Positions 11,060 to 22,600 are shown, counted from the first letter of the stretch. The stretch is 64,000 nucleotides of DNA from Choristoneura fumiferana (GCF_025370935.1 NC_133486.1:5275635-5339634); one strand, 5' to 3'. The notes: generated from the sequence alone by a model not told the origin. Program-made: numbers and translations.

Positions 11060-12178
11060 GCAAGTGTCTCCACTGATTCGCGCATATTCTTTAACTAGCG
11101 GGCGTTTCGCCATCTCTTTCTACCCTCCTTCTATATCGTTGGACAGAAGAAAATGGTGATTTCGAGTGCGTTAGACCACATAGCCTCTGACTTCAGGGCG
11201 GTTCGAACAATGCTGGATCCACACTGTTGGTAAATTAGCGGCAAACGCAAAGGACGCAGACATTATGAAAGAAAGAGGCAGGAATAGCATTTGCTCACTC
11301 TAGCATATAACTGCACCCTGTGCGTTAACGTGCGCTTACTGTGCGAGTCATGTTCTACGGTTTGTCGCGTGTATGTAGATTTGTCTTTGACATTTTTTTA
11401 AGAAAACAAGTTCCTAAAACTCATGGCATCATACCAAACTAGCTTAAGAAAAACACGAACACGGAACGTTAATGATGCAATAGCAATATTCGAATGATTT
11501 TAGAATCGTACGCCTACTGAACGTGGACTTTATAATATGTATAGTTCACCAAGAAATTGGTTTACCACCCTAAGGTTTAATGTCATTTGTAGCGCTTAAA
11601 ACGACAATAGTAGATTGATAACAAAGGGTGGAAGGTGACCCATTTCAACCGAGATATTTCTGGCGCTCGAACGAAGTGAGAGCGCTAATAGTTCGAGGGG
11701 AAACGGGTAATTTCATACAAGTTAGACACTCTAGTTTTCATTTCGACTGTGAGGAAAGTAAAATACTACAAAAAAAATTAGAAAATAATAAATTGGATTT
11801 ACTTATATCCAACCTCCAACGGTACCTTTTCGACCTGGCCACTTGCCACGGCCGACTATTAAAAAAAAATCGAGTTGGGCACGACCAAGGAGCTTATATA
11901 CAAAACTGGAGGTTGAACGCCGAACGAAGAAATTTGACTCTTATTACTTATTTATATAAATAAATAAATATCAATATTTCTGAAGTAGGAACTGACTGTC
12001 ATTAAAATTGGTAAGTAAACCACTTTCTTGATACGTATAGGTACTCGTAAGTATCACTATCTTATCTTTGTGTAAATATGTGTTACCTAATACTAATACT
12101 ATATGGCTGGGTTAGGTAGATTAAATTCCTAACCATTGTAATGTTACATACCTAAAATATGTCGTATCGTTCGTATGT
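11060..12178. other. Gene-free stretch with a degraded repeat
   Basis: An open frame at 11628-11963 contains 'tttcgactgtgaggaaagtaaa', which recurs in diverged form near 23930 ('cttcgattgtgaggaaaataaa'), so it is repetitive DNA and not a gene. Nothing else is recognised. Confidence 0.45.
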
Positions 12179-12179
12179 A

Positions 12180-12310
12180 CAGTCAAGTGTAAAAATATGT
12201 ACTTATTAAAAGTATCAAAAATAAGTACCATAGACTTATTCCGACGCAATAAGGTCGTAGTAACATATTTTTGAGTGGTTCGAATAGATACTTATTTTTG
12301 CACTTGACTG
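12180..12310. mobile_element. Tc1/mariner-like MITE
   Basis: 131 bp with inverted ends 'cagtcaagtgtaaaaatatg' and, at the right, 'tatttttgcacttgactg', flanked on both sides by TA. TA duplication is the hallmark of Tc1/mariner elements. A related single end occurs at about 46300-46322. Confidence 0.75.
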
Positions 12311-12640
12311 TACCTAGTTCAATCATATTCTGCATTGCTGAAAAATCACGCAATTTACTATTCCCGCAATCCACAAAACTTAGGAAATCCAGAAACACAA
12401 ACAAGCTATAATTCTCCATATCCTCATAACAAGGAAGTGAAAATGGATGTCAAAATATACCCCATGATCCTATTGTTGGTGCGAGAACAAAGGTAACTAA
12501 CTAGTAAAGGTAACAGCGCTATCGTGGCGCCATCGACTTTCTAAAACGAAACGTGGGCGACCCGACCCGCGGATAAGGCTAGCTTTCCACCAGAACAAGG
12601 GACTATTTGAAAATACACCAATTACGATTCGAAATTAAAA

Positions 12641-13253
12641 ACCGGCCAAGAGCGTGTCGGACACGCCCGAAGTAGGGTTCCGTAGCCATTAGGAAAAAAA
12701 TAAGTAATATTTTTCTAAGGAATACGTATTTTGTACGGAATATTCCAAGTTTAGGCTGCTATTTAGTCTTAAACTACTAATATTTCTCAAGAAAACTTAA
12801 CCGTTATAGTTTTCCTTGTAAGTTTGATATACTTACTACCATCCTGTTTTTTTTTTAAATTTCCCCCCACCGGTTTAGATTTTAGAGGGGGGGGGTTCGA
12901 TTTTAATGAAAATTTGCAGGTGAAAGTTGAATATTTTGCAAACAAATAACTGAATCGAAAAAACGTTTTAGCAACCCCCTAATGGTTTTAAAAGAACTAT
13001 CCAACGATACACCACACTACAAGGTTGGATGAAAAAAAAAAACTCACCCCCACTTTACGTCTATGGGAGGTACCACAAAAAAAAATTTTTTATATTTTTT
13101 ATTGTACCATTTTGTCGGCATAGTTTACATATATATTCGTGCAAAATTACAGCATTGATAGTCTCTGAGCAAAGCCGCGGACGGACAGACAAACAGACAT
13201 GGCGAAACTATAAGGGTTCCGTTTTTGCCATTTTGGCTACGGAACCCTAAAAA
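12641..13253 (+). repeat. Dispersed repeat family A, copy 3
   Basis: About 613 bp, collinear with copy 2 but without the nested MITE and without the expanded GACA run. It therefore serves as the empty-site reference for the insertion at 10087. Confidence 0.8.
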
Positions 13254-13609
13254 GTCTATGCTGTATGTATTTGAAATACAAGTCCATCATTTTCGAACGG
13301 TATTCGACCTGGACGCGGGATATCGCTGCTAAGCGCCACTAAGATTCGATTGCGCTTTAACCGTTGCCAGACCTCAATTTTAAAAGAAACGAATCTTAAT
13401 CTCGTTCTACCTATTTTACTTTTGTAAGAAATATGGGAATACCGAGTAAACAAGCTCGCGAATACAAGGAAGCAGAGCAGCTAGTAAGGAAACAATACTC
13501 CAATGGCATTAGCATTACGTCATCCTTCCATCTTTGCACAACCCGTTACCTCATTGGTTCCTTGCATTCAGCAATGCTTTGCTTCTACTCTACGCACAGG
13601 ATACTACGA

Positions 13610-13730
13610 AGTGCAAAATTCGAACGTATCCTGCCGTCCCGCTGACGCTTATATTATTTAATACGAGACTGAGAAGGACGGTACGATACGAACTTCGATT
13701 TCCGAATCTCGTAGCAGCCCTGCAGGCCTT
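13610..13730. mobile_element. Palindromic MITE family C, diverged copy
   Basis: Contains 'aaaattcgaacgtatcctgc', 'tttaatacgagactgaga' and 'cggtacgatacgaacttcga'. These are the building blocks of the near-perfect copy at 55099-55212. Other copies: 15336-15440, 50530-50672 and 60438-60540. Confidence 0.6.
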
Positions 13731-13896
13731 GGAGGAATCACGTTGAAGCAGAATAGAACTGTTGAACGTCTGACAGTTTAATGCAAATTGTAATGGAACT
13801 ACAATATGAGGTACGCATGAACCATTTCGATTAAACACTTAGAACATTTTCCAAAGACTTTTTTTTTTTTCAGAAGCACTCATCGCCGTCCAATTA

Positions 13897-14103
13897 AGGT
13901 AGCATTCCGTTCTTAGCGACCGCGACCCGCGACGGCGACCAGACGAGCACGCGACCATGGTTGTTCTCTGGCCAAGCACACCGGTCGCGCGGCGCGGTCG
14001 CGGCACTTGTTTAGTGCTCCATATAAATTCATACTAAGCGCGACCCAGTCGCGGACGCCCGTCGCGGTCGCGCGTCGCGGTCGCTAAGAATGGAATGCTA
14101 CTT
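13897..14103. mobile_element. GC-rich palindromic MITE
   Basis: 207 bp with about 37-bp inverted ends starting 'aggtagcattccgttcttag' (left) and the complement of 'ctaagaatggaatgctactt' (right), flanked by TTA at 13894-13896 and 14104-14106. The inside is packed with 'gcgaccgcgac' and 'gtcgcggtcgc' words and is far more GC- and CpG-rich than its surroundings. No ORF. The TTA target suggests a Harbinger-type source (inference). Confidence 0.8.
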
Positions 14104-15123
14104 TTACTCCAATTGCAATTATCGACTGGCAGCTCCATCTTATCACAGTTGAGGATATGTGCCTAGCTATTAAGCCATTGTAGCAATTTCAACTTAGGTA
14201 TCGGCCCGAACATCAAATTGCTAACAAGTGAATTAAAGTAGGCCTCTGTAATTATACCTAAGACATGTCGTAACAGTACGGGTTAGGTTGAAAACGTGAC
14301 AACAGCATTCGACGTCTGACAGGAAGAGTAATCACACGTTATTATCGCGAACAGTACAACAATGCCTTCTTTTTTTGGCATCGAAAGATAACTAAACTTC
14401 TTATTACCCTTCCAGTGCACCTTAAATGGTAAAAAGATTAATCTTGCTTACAGCTTACAACAATCTGAGCATTCAACGTTTTGTAACTCAGCCAAAACCC
14501 ATTAAGGCGTCATAACTTTTTAAGACAAATATACACAAAAGGAATGTTTGCGTTTTTAGAATAAATTACATTAATCGTGAAAGTTATAAGGTGAAAGTTG
14601 AAGGGGCCAGGAAAGGATTATTTTGAAGGAGTAATCGGAAAAGGATTTTTACTGATAAAGAAAAGATTATTTTCAATCCAGTACTAGCCTTAGATAATAT
14701 TCTTAATGACCTAATGACATGAGTATATGAGGTAAGCAAGTCAAATAACTATTACTAAAGATTCAGAAATGTATGTTTTTTGAAAGTAAACAAATTCCTT
14801 ACCTACGAGGAGAACAAACCCTGTCGCTCAAGTCATTTGAAAAATCGTAGGTATGACATTATAAAACTAAGAGCCAACTCATCTCCAAAAACTCAAAAGG
14901 CAGATAGCCTAAACCAAATATGTGCATTGCCAAAGTTTAGGCATACTTTGTTGCTAACAGTACTAGCTAACGGTTCGGCGACATTTCACGTTCGCGGTGA
15001 GCGGCGCAGGCGCTCGCGTCGACCTTTGGTGGGTGCTACAGTAATGGCATTGACTGAACAAGCAGTGGGTATTGCTAGGCCGATACTGAGGTACGATTTT
15101 GAAAAAGTTGAAAACCCACAGAC

Positions 15124-15303
15124 AGTCATTTCAAAGTTTAATATCTCAAAAACATGAGCATCGATTTTAATAAAAAAAGTAGCTAAGAACCACCGCAAGG
15201 AAACTGACTTTCACGTGAAAAAAACCGCACGGTCCATCCGTTTGAGAGCTACGATGCCACAGACAAACTCATAACACACCTCTTTTGCGTCGGGGGTTGA
15301 AAA
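15124..15303 (-). repeat. Dispersed repeat family B, copy 2
   Basis: A diverged minus-strand copy of the repeat at 10866-11057, recognised by 'aaagtttaatatctcaaaaa', 'gagctacgatgccacagaca' and 'cttttgcgtcgggggttg'. Confidence 0.65.
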
Positions 15304-15439
15304 TGAGGCCAAACAAATGCGCGGCTGGCCCAGTACAACGAAGTGCAAAATTCGAACTTCGTATCTTGCCGTCGCGCTGATACGAGAGTAAGCGGGACGG
15401 AAATACACGACCTTCGATTTTTGAATTTCGTAGTAGGCC

Positions 15440-15690
15440 CGCTGATGGACTACATCGCGAGGCGGCCCGTATAGTAACTAGCCGGGCCCAGACTGAGCAA
15501 GCCGCCTCGCGAGGTAGCACCTTTAGGTTCCATTTTGAGCCCAGTCTCGAACAAAATCATGCCACACGCGATTGCCTCGCGTGGTTCGCGCATTGTGGAC
15601 CCGACTCCGACTGTGTTGAAACTTGAGGCCATGCTATCAAAAGCATGCCTCTTGCGGCTGCCTCGCGAGGCGACTCGCTTCAGTCATCAC
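15440..15690. repeat. Cluster of TCGCGA-centred palindromes
   Basis: The palindrome GCCTCGCGAGGC or a close variant appears near 15453, 15502, 15574 and 15660 within about 220 bp, in GC-rich DNA open in several frames. The open frames (for example 15535-15825) match nothing I recognise and look like a by-product of composition. The repeats could be remnants of a GC-rich MITE or a protein-binding array. Confidence 0.5.
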
Positions 15691-16352
15691 CAGACTATAT
15701 CGAAACATGAGACCGTCAAACACGTCTTACGGCTCCGTTATGGGCCGGCAGGCTTAGTCAATACTTGGCTGTTGTTCCTAAAACCACAGGTGGATCTATA
15801 TAGGGGTTTTTGGGCTGCATCCTAGGGCCCCGTAGATATATAGAGCCCCCAACTCCTATTGGAGATCTATAGTATCATTATCGAACAAAGTTTTTGAAAG
15901 AATCGCAATTAGTTGATAATTAGGTAGACCCCAAACAAGTTTTAGCCCAGGGCTACACAAACACATAGTCTGCTCCAGCCGGGTGACACTTGTTTTTCGT
16001 GTACACACGCCTATAGAAGCTCATGTCAGTACACGAAAACCCGTCCAGCCTAAAACCTGGCGCCACAAACACGTAGTTACATCACGAAGTGACTCGTATA
16101 CTGCAGTATTCAAAGACTTCAAAACTAGATTTTACATGCACAGTCTGCTTCTACACTAAAAGGATAAATGGTAAGGAATCCATAATTACTTGGGTTTTCC
16201 TAAGATCCAGTCATCTTTTAGTCAAAGTAAGTTATATTTTTTAATCATCTATGTTCAATGACGTACATTTTTCTTAAAACTAATATGTCTAAGGAAAAAC
16301 CAATTTAAATACCTAGTCTGTTTTCTTTTTATATTGTAATTCATCAAGAAAG

Positions 16353-17898
16353 AAAGGGTTTAGCAGGCTAAAGAAGGTCATATGGCCCCTGTGAGGAATA
16401 GTTGAATTGGTGAATGTCAATTGTTTGTCGCTTAATCACTCCAACTTTCAGCTCTCTATCTTGAACTGTCACAGAGATAATGTCAAAAATGTATTTTTTT
16501 TTTCAAACTCGTTTTTCTCCTAATCCATAGCAGCTAAACCATTGAAATAAAATCACAGCTACGTAGTTTGAGTGGGAGTACACCTTACAATTTTATTAAT
16601 ATTTTATACGTGAGAAATAAAAATAAAAAATGACAATGACGCCGCTCTCAACGACATTCTCAGAAGGGCACTCGTTAGTGCCAACGTTCCCGCCGCTCTG
16701 GAGCCCCAGATTGTACGGAGCGATGGCAAGCGCCCTGACGGAATGTCGTTGATACCCTGAAAGACTGGCCGTGCGCTGGTGTGGGACGCTACCTGTACAG
16801 ACACCCTGGCGGCGTCCTACCTAGCAGCAACTACCAAACGTGCGGGGGCGGCGGCAGACGCCCAGGAACGCCTCAAGGTCACAAAATATAGCTGTCTCGG
16901 CGCCCAATATCATTTCTTTGCTTTCGGCGTCGAGACTCTAGGTCCTTGGGGTAAGGGTGGGCTGGAGCTACACAGGGAGCTCAGCAATAGGAGGCAACAG
17001 GCAACACTAGCGCCGGCAGCTTTCTCGCGCAATGAATGGCAATCGCAGTTCAACGGGGGAATGCTGCCTGCGTGATGGGCACCATGCCAAGAGGCCCACC
17101 TCTCTTTTTTAAATTAAAGTTTTAGTTATTTTTATTTAATACTAGTTTTAGTCCTTTTATTTAATAAATATGTGTGATATTTATTTTTTTACACCTTCTT
17201 TTAACAAGTTTTTTTTAAGGTACAACTAACTGCAAATAGTATTAGCTACTACCATACGAAAAATCAATTGATTATAATAGGTGCAACATACTGAAAAAAA
17301 AAAAACTAATGAGAGTATTCAAGTATCATAATTGTAGCCTTCTGAAGGTTCACTTTTAAAGTTTCATGTTCATTGCCTAGCAACAAAGAGTGTATTATTT
17401 TGAATTTGATGTATGGCTGTCACAAAAGGTAACTGAACTGCTGCTGTGTTTGAATACTTTCGATAGTTTTTTTATTTTTTCAGTATGCTGCACCAATTAT
17501 AATCAATTGATTTTTCGTATGGTAGTAGCTAATACTATTTGCAGTTTATATGATTTCTTTCATAGTTGTACCTTCAAAAAAACTTGTTAAAAGGTGTAAA
17601 AAGAATAAATTGTAATTTTTTGTTTATATTTTTTACATATAAAATATTAATAAAATTTTAAGGTATACTCCCACTCAAACCATGTAGCTGTGATTTTGTT
17701 TTGATGCTTTAGCTGCTATGGATTAGGAGAAAAAAGAGTTAAGGAAACATATTTTTGACATTATCTCTGTGACAGTTCAAGATAGAGGGCTGAAAGTTGG
17801 AGTGATTACTAGTAATGAGGCGACAAACAATTGACATTCACCAATTCAACTATTCCTCTCAGGGGCCACATGTCCTTCCTTAGCCTGCTAAACCCTTT
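16353..17898. repeat. 1.5-kb imperfect inverted repeat (fold-back)
   Basis: Outer arms 16353-16628 and 17612-17898 are reverse complements over most of their length (shared landmarks: aaagggtttagcaggcta, gaatagttgaattggtgaat, agataatgtcaaaaatgt). Inner arms 17178-17300 and 17476-17607 are also complementary (tagctactaccatacgaa, aatcaattgattataat). The two pairs were one continuous arm on each side; the left arm is split by a retroelement piece at about 16629-17170. Confidence 0.85.
16629..17170 (+). pseudogene. Retroelement C-terminal fragment inserted in the fold-back
   Basis: It encodes a diverged C-terminal domain found in many invertebrate retroelement proteins, with the landmarks 'SDGKRPDGMSLIP', 'LVWDATCTDTLA', 'FAFGVETLGPWG' and 'ELSNRRQQAT'. 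The RPDG...W(D)xTCxDT spacing is what I recognise. The exact family, and a possible PD-(D/E)XK-like fold, are inference. An in-frame TGA stands where a Trp codon is expected between SLIP and KTGR, so it is dead. An AT-rich tail (17100-17165) resembles a 3' UTR. Confidence 0.65.
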
Positions 17899-18293
17899 GG
17901 CATTAAAACACCTCCATAGGCAATGTAATTGCAGTTATTTCATTTCTTCCATTACTACTGTGCAGCTGTTACATGTTCATAGTTTATTGCATGTAATTAG
18001 CCAATTGCTTTTCTTATTTTGAAAAAACCATGTTTCTTGGTACAAGTTTTGTGGTAACTTGAGATAAATGGGAAAGAATATAGAACTAGACATGCCATTT
18101 ATTTGATAGGAACATCACATTTAATTAAAGTTTGTTTAATTTGGTGTTTGATATTTTCAGAATGAAAATTAGGGGACAGTGTTCATATATACAGGTTTTT
18201 CAGGTTACCAGTGGACACCATTGTGAAATCTTAAAAAATAAAAACCATAATTCAACAAAGTAAACATCCATTACACCAGTAAATAAAGGGCTT

Positions 18294-18495
18294 TTCACTT
18301 CAAAGTTCAATATCTCAAAAACGGCTGAACTGATTTTGATTAAACATGTCTAAGGACCATCGCTAGAAAACCTGATTTCAAATTAAACAAACCGCATTCA
18401 AATTGATCCACCCATTTAAGAGCTACAGTGCCACCGACAGACACACAAAGCTAGCGGTCAAACTTATAACACCACTTTTTGCATCAGGGGTTAAT
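18294..18495 (-). repeat. Dispersed repeat family B, copy 3
   Basis: Minus-strand copy with 'atctcaaaaacggctgaact', 'aggaccatcgctagaaaacc' and 'gcatcaggggtta'. Confidence 0.7.
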
Positions 18496-18568
18496 AAAAA
18501 ATAAGTCAAAGTAGAACAGAGATGATGAATTTTAAGGGGTCATGCATTTTTATATTATATCAATCATT

Positions 18569-18708
18569 ATATCGTCACTACTTTTAAAAAAGCTTGTATC
18601 TCAAAGAATAAAAAATTTCTGAGTGAACTTTATGACCATTTTTTCAAGGATCAATTTTGTTGACATATTGATTTGAGATACAAGATTTTTTCAAAGTAGT
18701 GACGATAT
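18569..18708. mobile_element. Palindromic MITE
   Basis: About 140 bp. The left end 'atatcgtcactacttt' and the nearby 'cttgtatctcaaa' are mirrored at the right by 'tttgagatacaag' and 'aaagtagtgacgatat'. Non-coding. Confidence 0.75.
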
Positions 18709-19302
18709 TCTACCTTCACATAAATGTAAATTTTAGAAGCAAATAGACAACCAGACCAGATTTTACCAGTTTACTGACTTTTTTAAATTAATTGGGTATA
18801 AAATTTGCTAGTTCCAGTAAACAGTACCTGGGCGACCGAGCTTTGCTCAGGTTAAAACTCGGTAACAATTGTTTTCCCAGAGTTAAGACCAAGTTAGATC
18901 GATTTTTCATCCCCGAAAGAAAACCCCTACATACCAAATTTAAAAAACCAAAATTTATATATATATACAAGAATTGCTTGTTTAAAGGTATTAGATACAT
19001 ACATACCTAAGCAGCTGTTTACTAGACTCTTGAAAACAATTTGAATAATTTATTTAAGGAAGTTAAGAGAAGATATATAGTATTGGTCAAAAATAAACTA
19101 AATGATCATTTGCACTGCAGCCAAGAGTTACGACTAAAATAGATAGTTATTGTTATTAGTAATTGCTTTTATTGAAACATTAATTGTATAGGACTAAGTC
19201 ATTTATTTTTAAGTTTATAGCAACACAGATTCTGCTTCAAGCTAATTTTTACTGATACCAAAGTAACCTAACCAACAAAAAGTTGGAAACTCCCCGACTT
19301 TG

Positions 19303-19490
19303 TGACTTCAAAGTTCAATGTCGCCAAAACGGCTGAACCGATTTTGATAAAACATGTCTAAGAACCATCGCTAGAAAACCGGCTTTCAATTTAAAAAAAA
19401 ACCGCATTCAAATCGGTCCACCCATTTAAGAGCTATGGTGCCACAGACAGACACACACATACCATAGCGGTCAAACTTATAACACTTAAA
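19303..19490 (-). repeat. Dispersed repeat family B, copy 4
   Basis: Minus-strand copy, closest to copy 3 about 1 kb away, with 'gccaaaacggctgaaccgat' and 'aagaaccatcgctagaaaac'. Confidence 0.7.
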
Positions 19491-19799
19491 AATGCCATAA
19501 AATAGAAAAAAAAACGAAATTAACAACCATTTTTTAATTATTCTTGGCTTCAAGGAACTCCAGTGCAATCAACTACTTAACGTGCAGTAAAATTCTAATA
19601 GGAATCATCTAATAATAAACAGTCATGTGTTTATGCTGTTGACAGCTGGCCTGCCTGGCGTCAAGCTAGGAAGCACATACCAAGGTAAATTGACTACAGC
19701 TTGACCTAATGAGCCGCGAAAGAGCTTCCAAACAGTCCAATCAGAAACACAAACTGATAATTATATGATACGAAAGAGACTCACACGTCAGTAAGCGTT

Positions 19800-20285
19800 T
19801 AGTATCGCTCGCTCGCGTAGAAAGCAACGAACAGACACCTCACTTCGGCGGGTTCTTTTCCTTTCGAGTATCTACAGGAACCACTACAACATAGCAACTC
19901 GCTTCCTCACCTCTCTAAGTCAAATTTCTGACTGTGTGATCCAACTACCATGCTGAAAGAAACGCACGAAACCGGACAAAGGTTCCATCAAAACACAGCC
20001 ATTTTGAAACCGTTCCTACAAATTGTTACGTGTACCACTATCGTTCAGTGTTATTGAAACCGCAAAATAATAAAACACAGCTATCCGTTCGCACTCATTT
20101 TGGATTCTTAACACAATAAAAACTACCACTAAACATTTCACACACTAAGGGTACGATTTCACTTCATACTTTCGCACACACCCGATTACGTCGCACAAGA
20201 ATCCGTCGAGCGAAAGCGACGAACTCACACGAATGAAGCCGCGGGTGGTGGTGCGATGGCAATCGGCCAGTGTTGTCAGCGTAAC
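19800..20285 (-). promoter_or_regulatory. Candidate promoter and first exon of a minus-strand gene
   Basis: This block has more CpG than its neighbours. Reading on the minus strand it has a TATA-like 'tttatattg' near 20290, then a long stop-containing leader, and an ATG at about 19952 opening MVVGSHSQKFDLE before a plausible donor (GAGAG|gtgagg near 19913). It could be the start of the gene whose exon lies at 7958-8122, but no link is proven and the peptide is not recognised. Confidence 0.3.
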
Positions 20286-20504
20286 AATATAAACTCTACT
20301 ATCAATACAGCACTAAAATATTAGGATTTTTAAGATTATGAATACTGGGACCACTTTTTAGATATTATTTAAGACTGCATTCCATAATGATGTTAGTTTT
20401 GAGTTGAGGTTGTTTTAAAGCTTTAATTACTTACTATTTTTTTCATTAGAAATACGAATACAATTAATAAAATATGGCTACTTATTTTATGAAATTTCAA
20501 AATC

Positions 20505-20935
20505 AAAATAAATAAATAAATATCACGGGACAATTCACACCAATTGACCTAGTCCCAAAGTAAGCTTAGCAAAGCTTGTGTTATGGGTACTTAGTGTTAA
20601 AGTAGAAATACTATTAACGATTGAAAAGGATTAAATGGAAATATGTTGCTGTTATAGCTTAGTATTTTATTGATATGACAAGATCAAACTTGACAACAAA
20701 CCATAAAGAAGAATAAAGTAAAATCATCATATAAAACCTTCTTATTCTTAGCACTAAGCAACGGATATATATAATTATACATATAGATACATACTTAAAT
20801 ACATATTAAACACCCAAGACCCGAGAACAAACATTCGTATTTTTCATACAAATATCTGCCCCGATACAGGAATCGAACCCAGGACCTCAAGATTTGTAGT
20901 CAGGTTCTCTAACCACTAGGCCATCTGGTCGTCTA
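20505..20935 (-). mobile_element. tRNA-derived SINE interrupted by a 160-bp insertion
   Basis: The minus strand gives 'gacgaccagatggcctagtg' (A-box-like), 'gttagagaacctgactac' and 'gggttcgattcctg' (B-box-like), and ends in an AAATAAAT tail at 20505. Between about 20591 and 20752 an AT-rich piece with complementary ends ('ttagtgttaaag', 'cttagcactaag') separates the halves. It is a SINE, not a functional tRNA gene. Confidence 0.7.
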
Positions 20936-21499
20936 GAAAATGTCTGTTATACTTAGGTAATAAAATTGATAGACAGCAATACATAAATAAGCGCCATATC
21001 CTGCCTGCTAGAGGCGTACAATATTCTTGCACACTACTTAGAATATAATAAGAAAAGCACTAAAATAACACAATATACTTAAGTTCATTTGAATGAATGA
21101 TAAAATATGTCAAATTCAGTAAAACAATTGAAAAATTAAAAAAGTAATAACTTAGAATATCAAGCCAATTCAAGAAAATAACAAAATAAATGTCATTAAA
21201 GTTACTAACTATGTAGTTGATTAACTGTATCATACATAAAAAAATCAGATAAACTATAAACACAATTAGAAACTTTTTTTTAGCCATGTATGAAAAATGT
21301 ATATCCTTTAGTCATTAAATAGATTATTCATAAAAAAAAATTGGCTACTAACCAATTGCGCAAATTCTTCTTAAACGTTAAAAGAGCTAAAGAGCTAAAG
21401 CTCTGAGTTAAAAGAAAATAGCATTTTCATGTCAAGTGGTAAAAGTGATTATATATTTTTGCACACATGCATATAGCACTGTTTGCAATTTATTCCGGC

Positions 21500-21830
21500 C
21501 TAGCTGTTGTCCGTGGCTTCGCCCCCGTTGTAATTTTTCTAAATTTTCTTCCATTAAAACATTCTCCTGACCAGTGCCAGATTTTTTTTTTATGAGTGTA
21601 GGTCACTATTTCCGCCACTCCATGTACCAACCAGAAAACTTTTTCGACTTTTATCCTCTAAAATCTGCCACCCCTAGGCCGCGGCCTATACAGCCTATTG
21701 ATAAATCCAGGGCTGCTTCTGACAATAATTAACACAACAAAAAACGAATTAGTGAAATCGGTCCAGCCGTTCCCGAGTTTTGCGCTTAGCAACACATTTT
21801 ACGATTCATTTGCATTTATTGGTTTCGTCG
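21500..21830 (+). mobile_element. Helitron-like 'cgaagccacgg' repeat
   Basis: It shares 'gtggcttcgcccccgttgta', 'gaaatcggtccagccgttcc' and 'tttgcgcttagcaacacatt' with an inverted copy at 57395-57560. Such sequences end many lepidopteran non-autonomous Helitron-type repeats (recognition; class not proven). Related pieces lie at 23228-23575, 25411-25650, 38431-38567 and 39500-39695. This copy is split by a hAT MITE. Confidence 0.55.
21572..21715. mobile_element. hAT-like MITE nested in the Helitron-like repeat
   Basis: 144 bp with ends 'cagtgccagattt' and the complement of 'taaatccagggctg', flanked by 8-bp repeats ctcctgac (21564-21571) and cttctgac (21716-21723) that differ at one base. An 8-bp duplication and CAGNG termini are typical of hAT elements. 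The uninterrupted copy at 57.4 kb supports the insertion. Confidence 0.7.
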
Positions 21831-21945
21831 AATAGGTACTCGTGCAAGCACCGAGCAGAGCGATGGCCCGCAGTGCGCATGTTGCAGTGGCCGCCAAGTC
21901 GCGTTGCTCCGAGAAAAAGGGCTACGAATTTGTTTACGAGATTTA

Positions 21946-21993
21946 CGAGTTTAGCTTGACATGATCGGGCTAGATCATGTCAAGCTAAACTCG
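21946..21993. repeat. Perfect 21-bp-stem hairpin
   Basis: Starts 'cgagtttagcttgacat', has a 6-nt loop (gggcta) and returns as the exact complement. It is followed by 'acgtgagttatccgg', the same words that form the arms of the hairpin MITE at 36936-37118, so it is a shorter, rearranged member of that family. Confidence 0.75.
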
Positions 21994-22600
21994 ATTTAAG
22001 ACGTGAGTTATCCGGATTAATTTTATTAAATATGAGTGAGTCTCACGGTAGTTTCATGTTCATTAAATAAGGCTGCTTGTAGCGAGTTCTATTGTTATCC
22101 CTGACTCAAGTCTTCTAAATATCTAAAATGGTAGAAAAATAATTACGTGACAACATTTTTCGTAACTGTCACTCCATAGACAATTCAGAAAGGTTTTTTT
22201 TAAAACTAGTCGTTTCGACATTACAAAATGGTTATTATTTAAAACATAATGAAAATTTTCAGCATCTCAGTAGCAATTACTTAAGTCATAAATTGAAGAT
22301 ATTCAGAACCGATTACGTTTCAAGTTTTCACGATTATTTAAATTCAGTATTCATATAACAATAGACAATCTAGATTTCGCGTGTGTTAGCGCGCGCTATT
22401 CAATTTAATTTCCGTTGCTTGGCAACGCGACAACAATCCATGCACAGTAGTTTTCGGGCTTTTTTTATGGTTGGTCGATTTACGGATAGAGTTGATCTTT
22501 TGTAATGATGTAAGGTTTTGTGTTTTAAAAATGCTAATAAGAAATAAAATTCGGACGCAATAAATATTTTCTAATTTACTTGTGCTACGACTAGTAAAAC

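Larger units (their letters stand above)
20940..22600. other. Upstream region of the KIAA1549-like gene
   Basis: No coding exon. It contains a Helitron-like repeat (about 21500-21830) with a nested hAT MITE, a perfect 21-bp hairpin at 21946-21993, and AT-rich DNA up to the start codon at 22601. Transcription of the membrane-protein gene must start here or further upstream; I cannot place the start site. Confidence 0.5.

Noticed and set aside
11628..11963. 111-residue open frame as a gene
   Set aside because: Shares words with repetitive DNA near 23.9 kb and has no recognisable domain.
13029..13250. Lys-rich open frame
   Set aside because: It is inside repeat family A copy 3.
14780..15157. 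125-residue open frame as an exon
   Set aside because: The Arg-rich part comes from a GC-rich patch and its end enters repeat family B; no matching splice pair.
15535..15825. Overlapping long open frames on both strands
   Set aside because: Explained by GC-rich palindromic composition; no family resemblance in any frame.
20868..20935. tRNA gene on the minus strand
   Set aside because: It is the head of a SINE with an AAATAAAT tail; no convincing cloverleaf.
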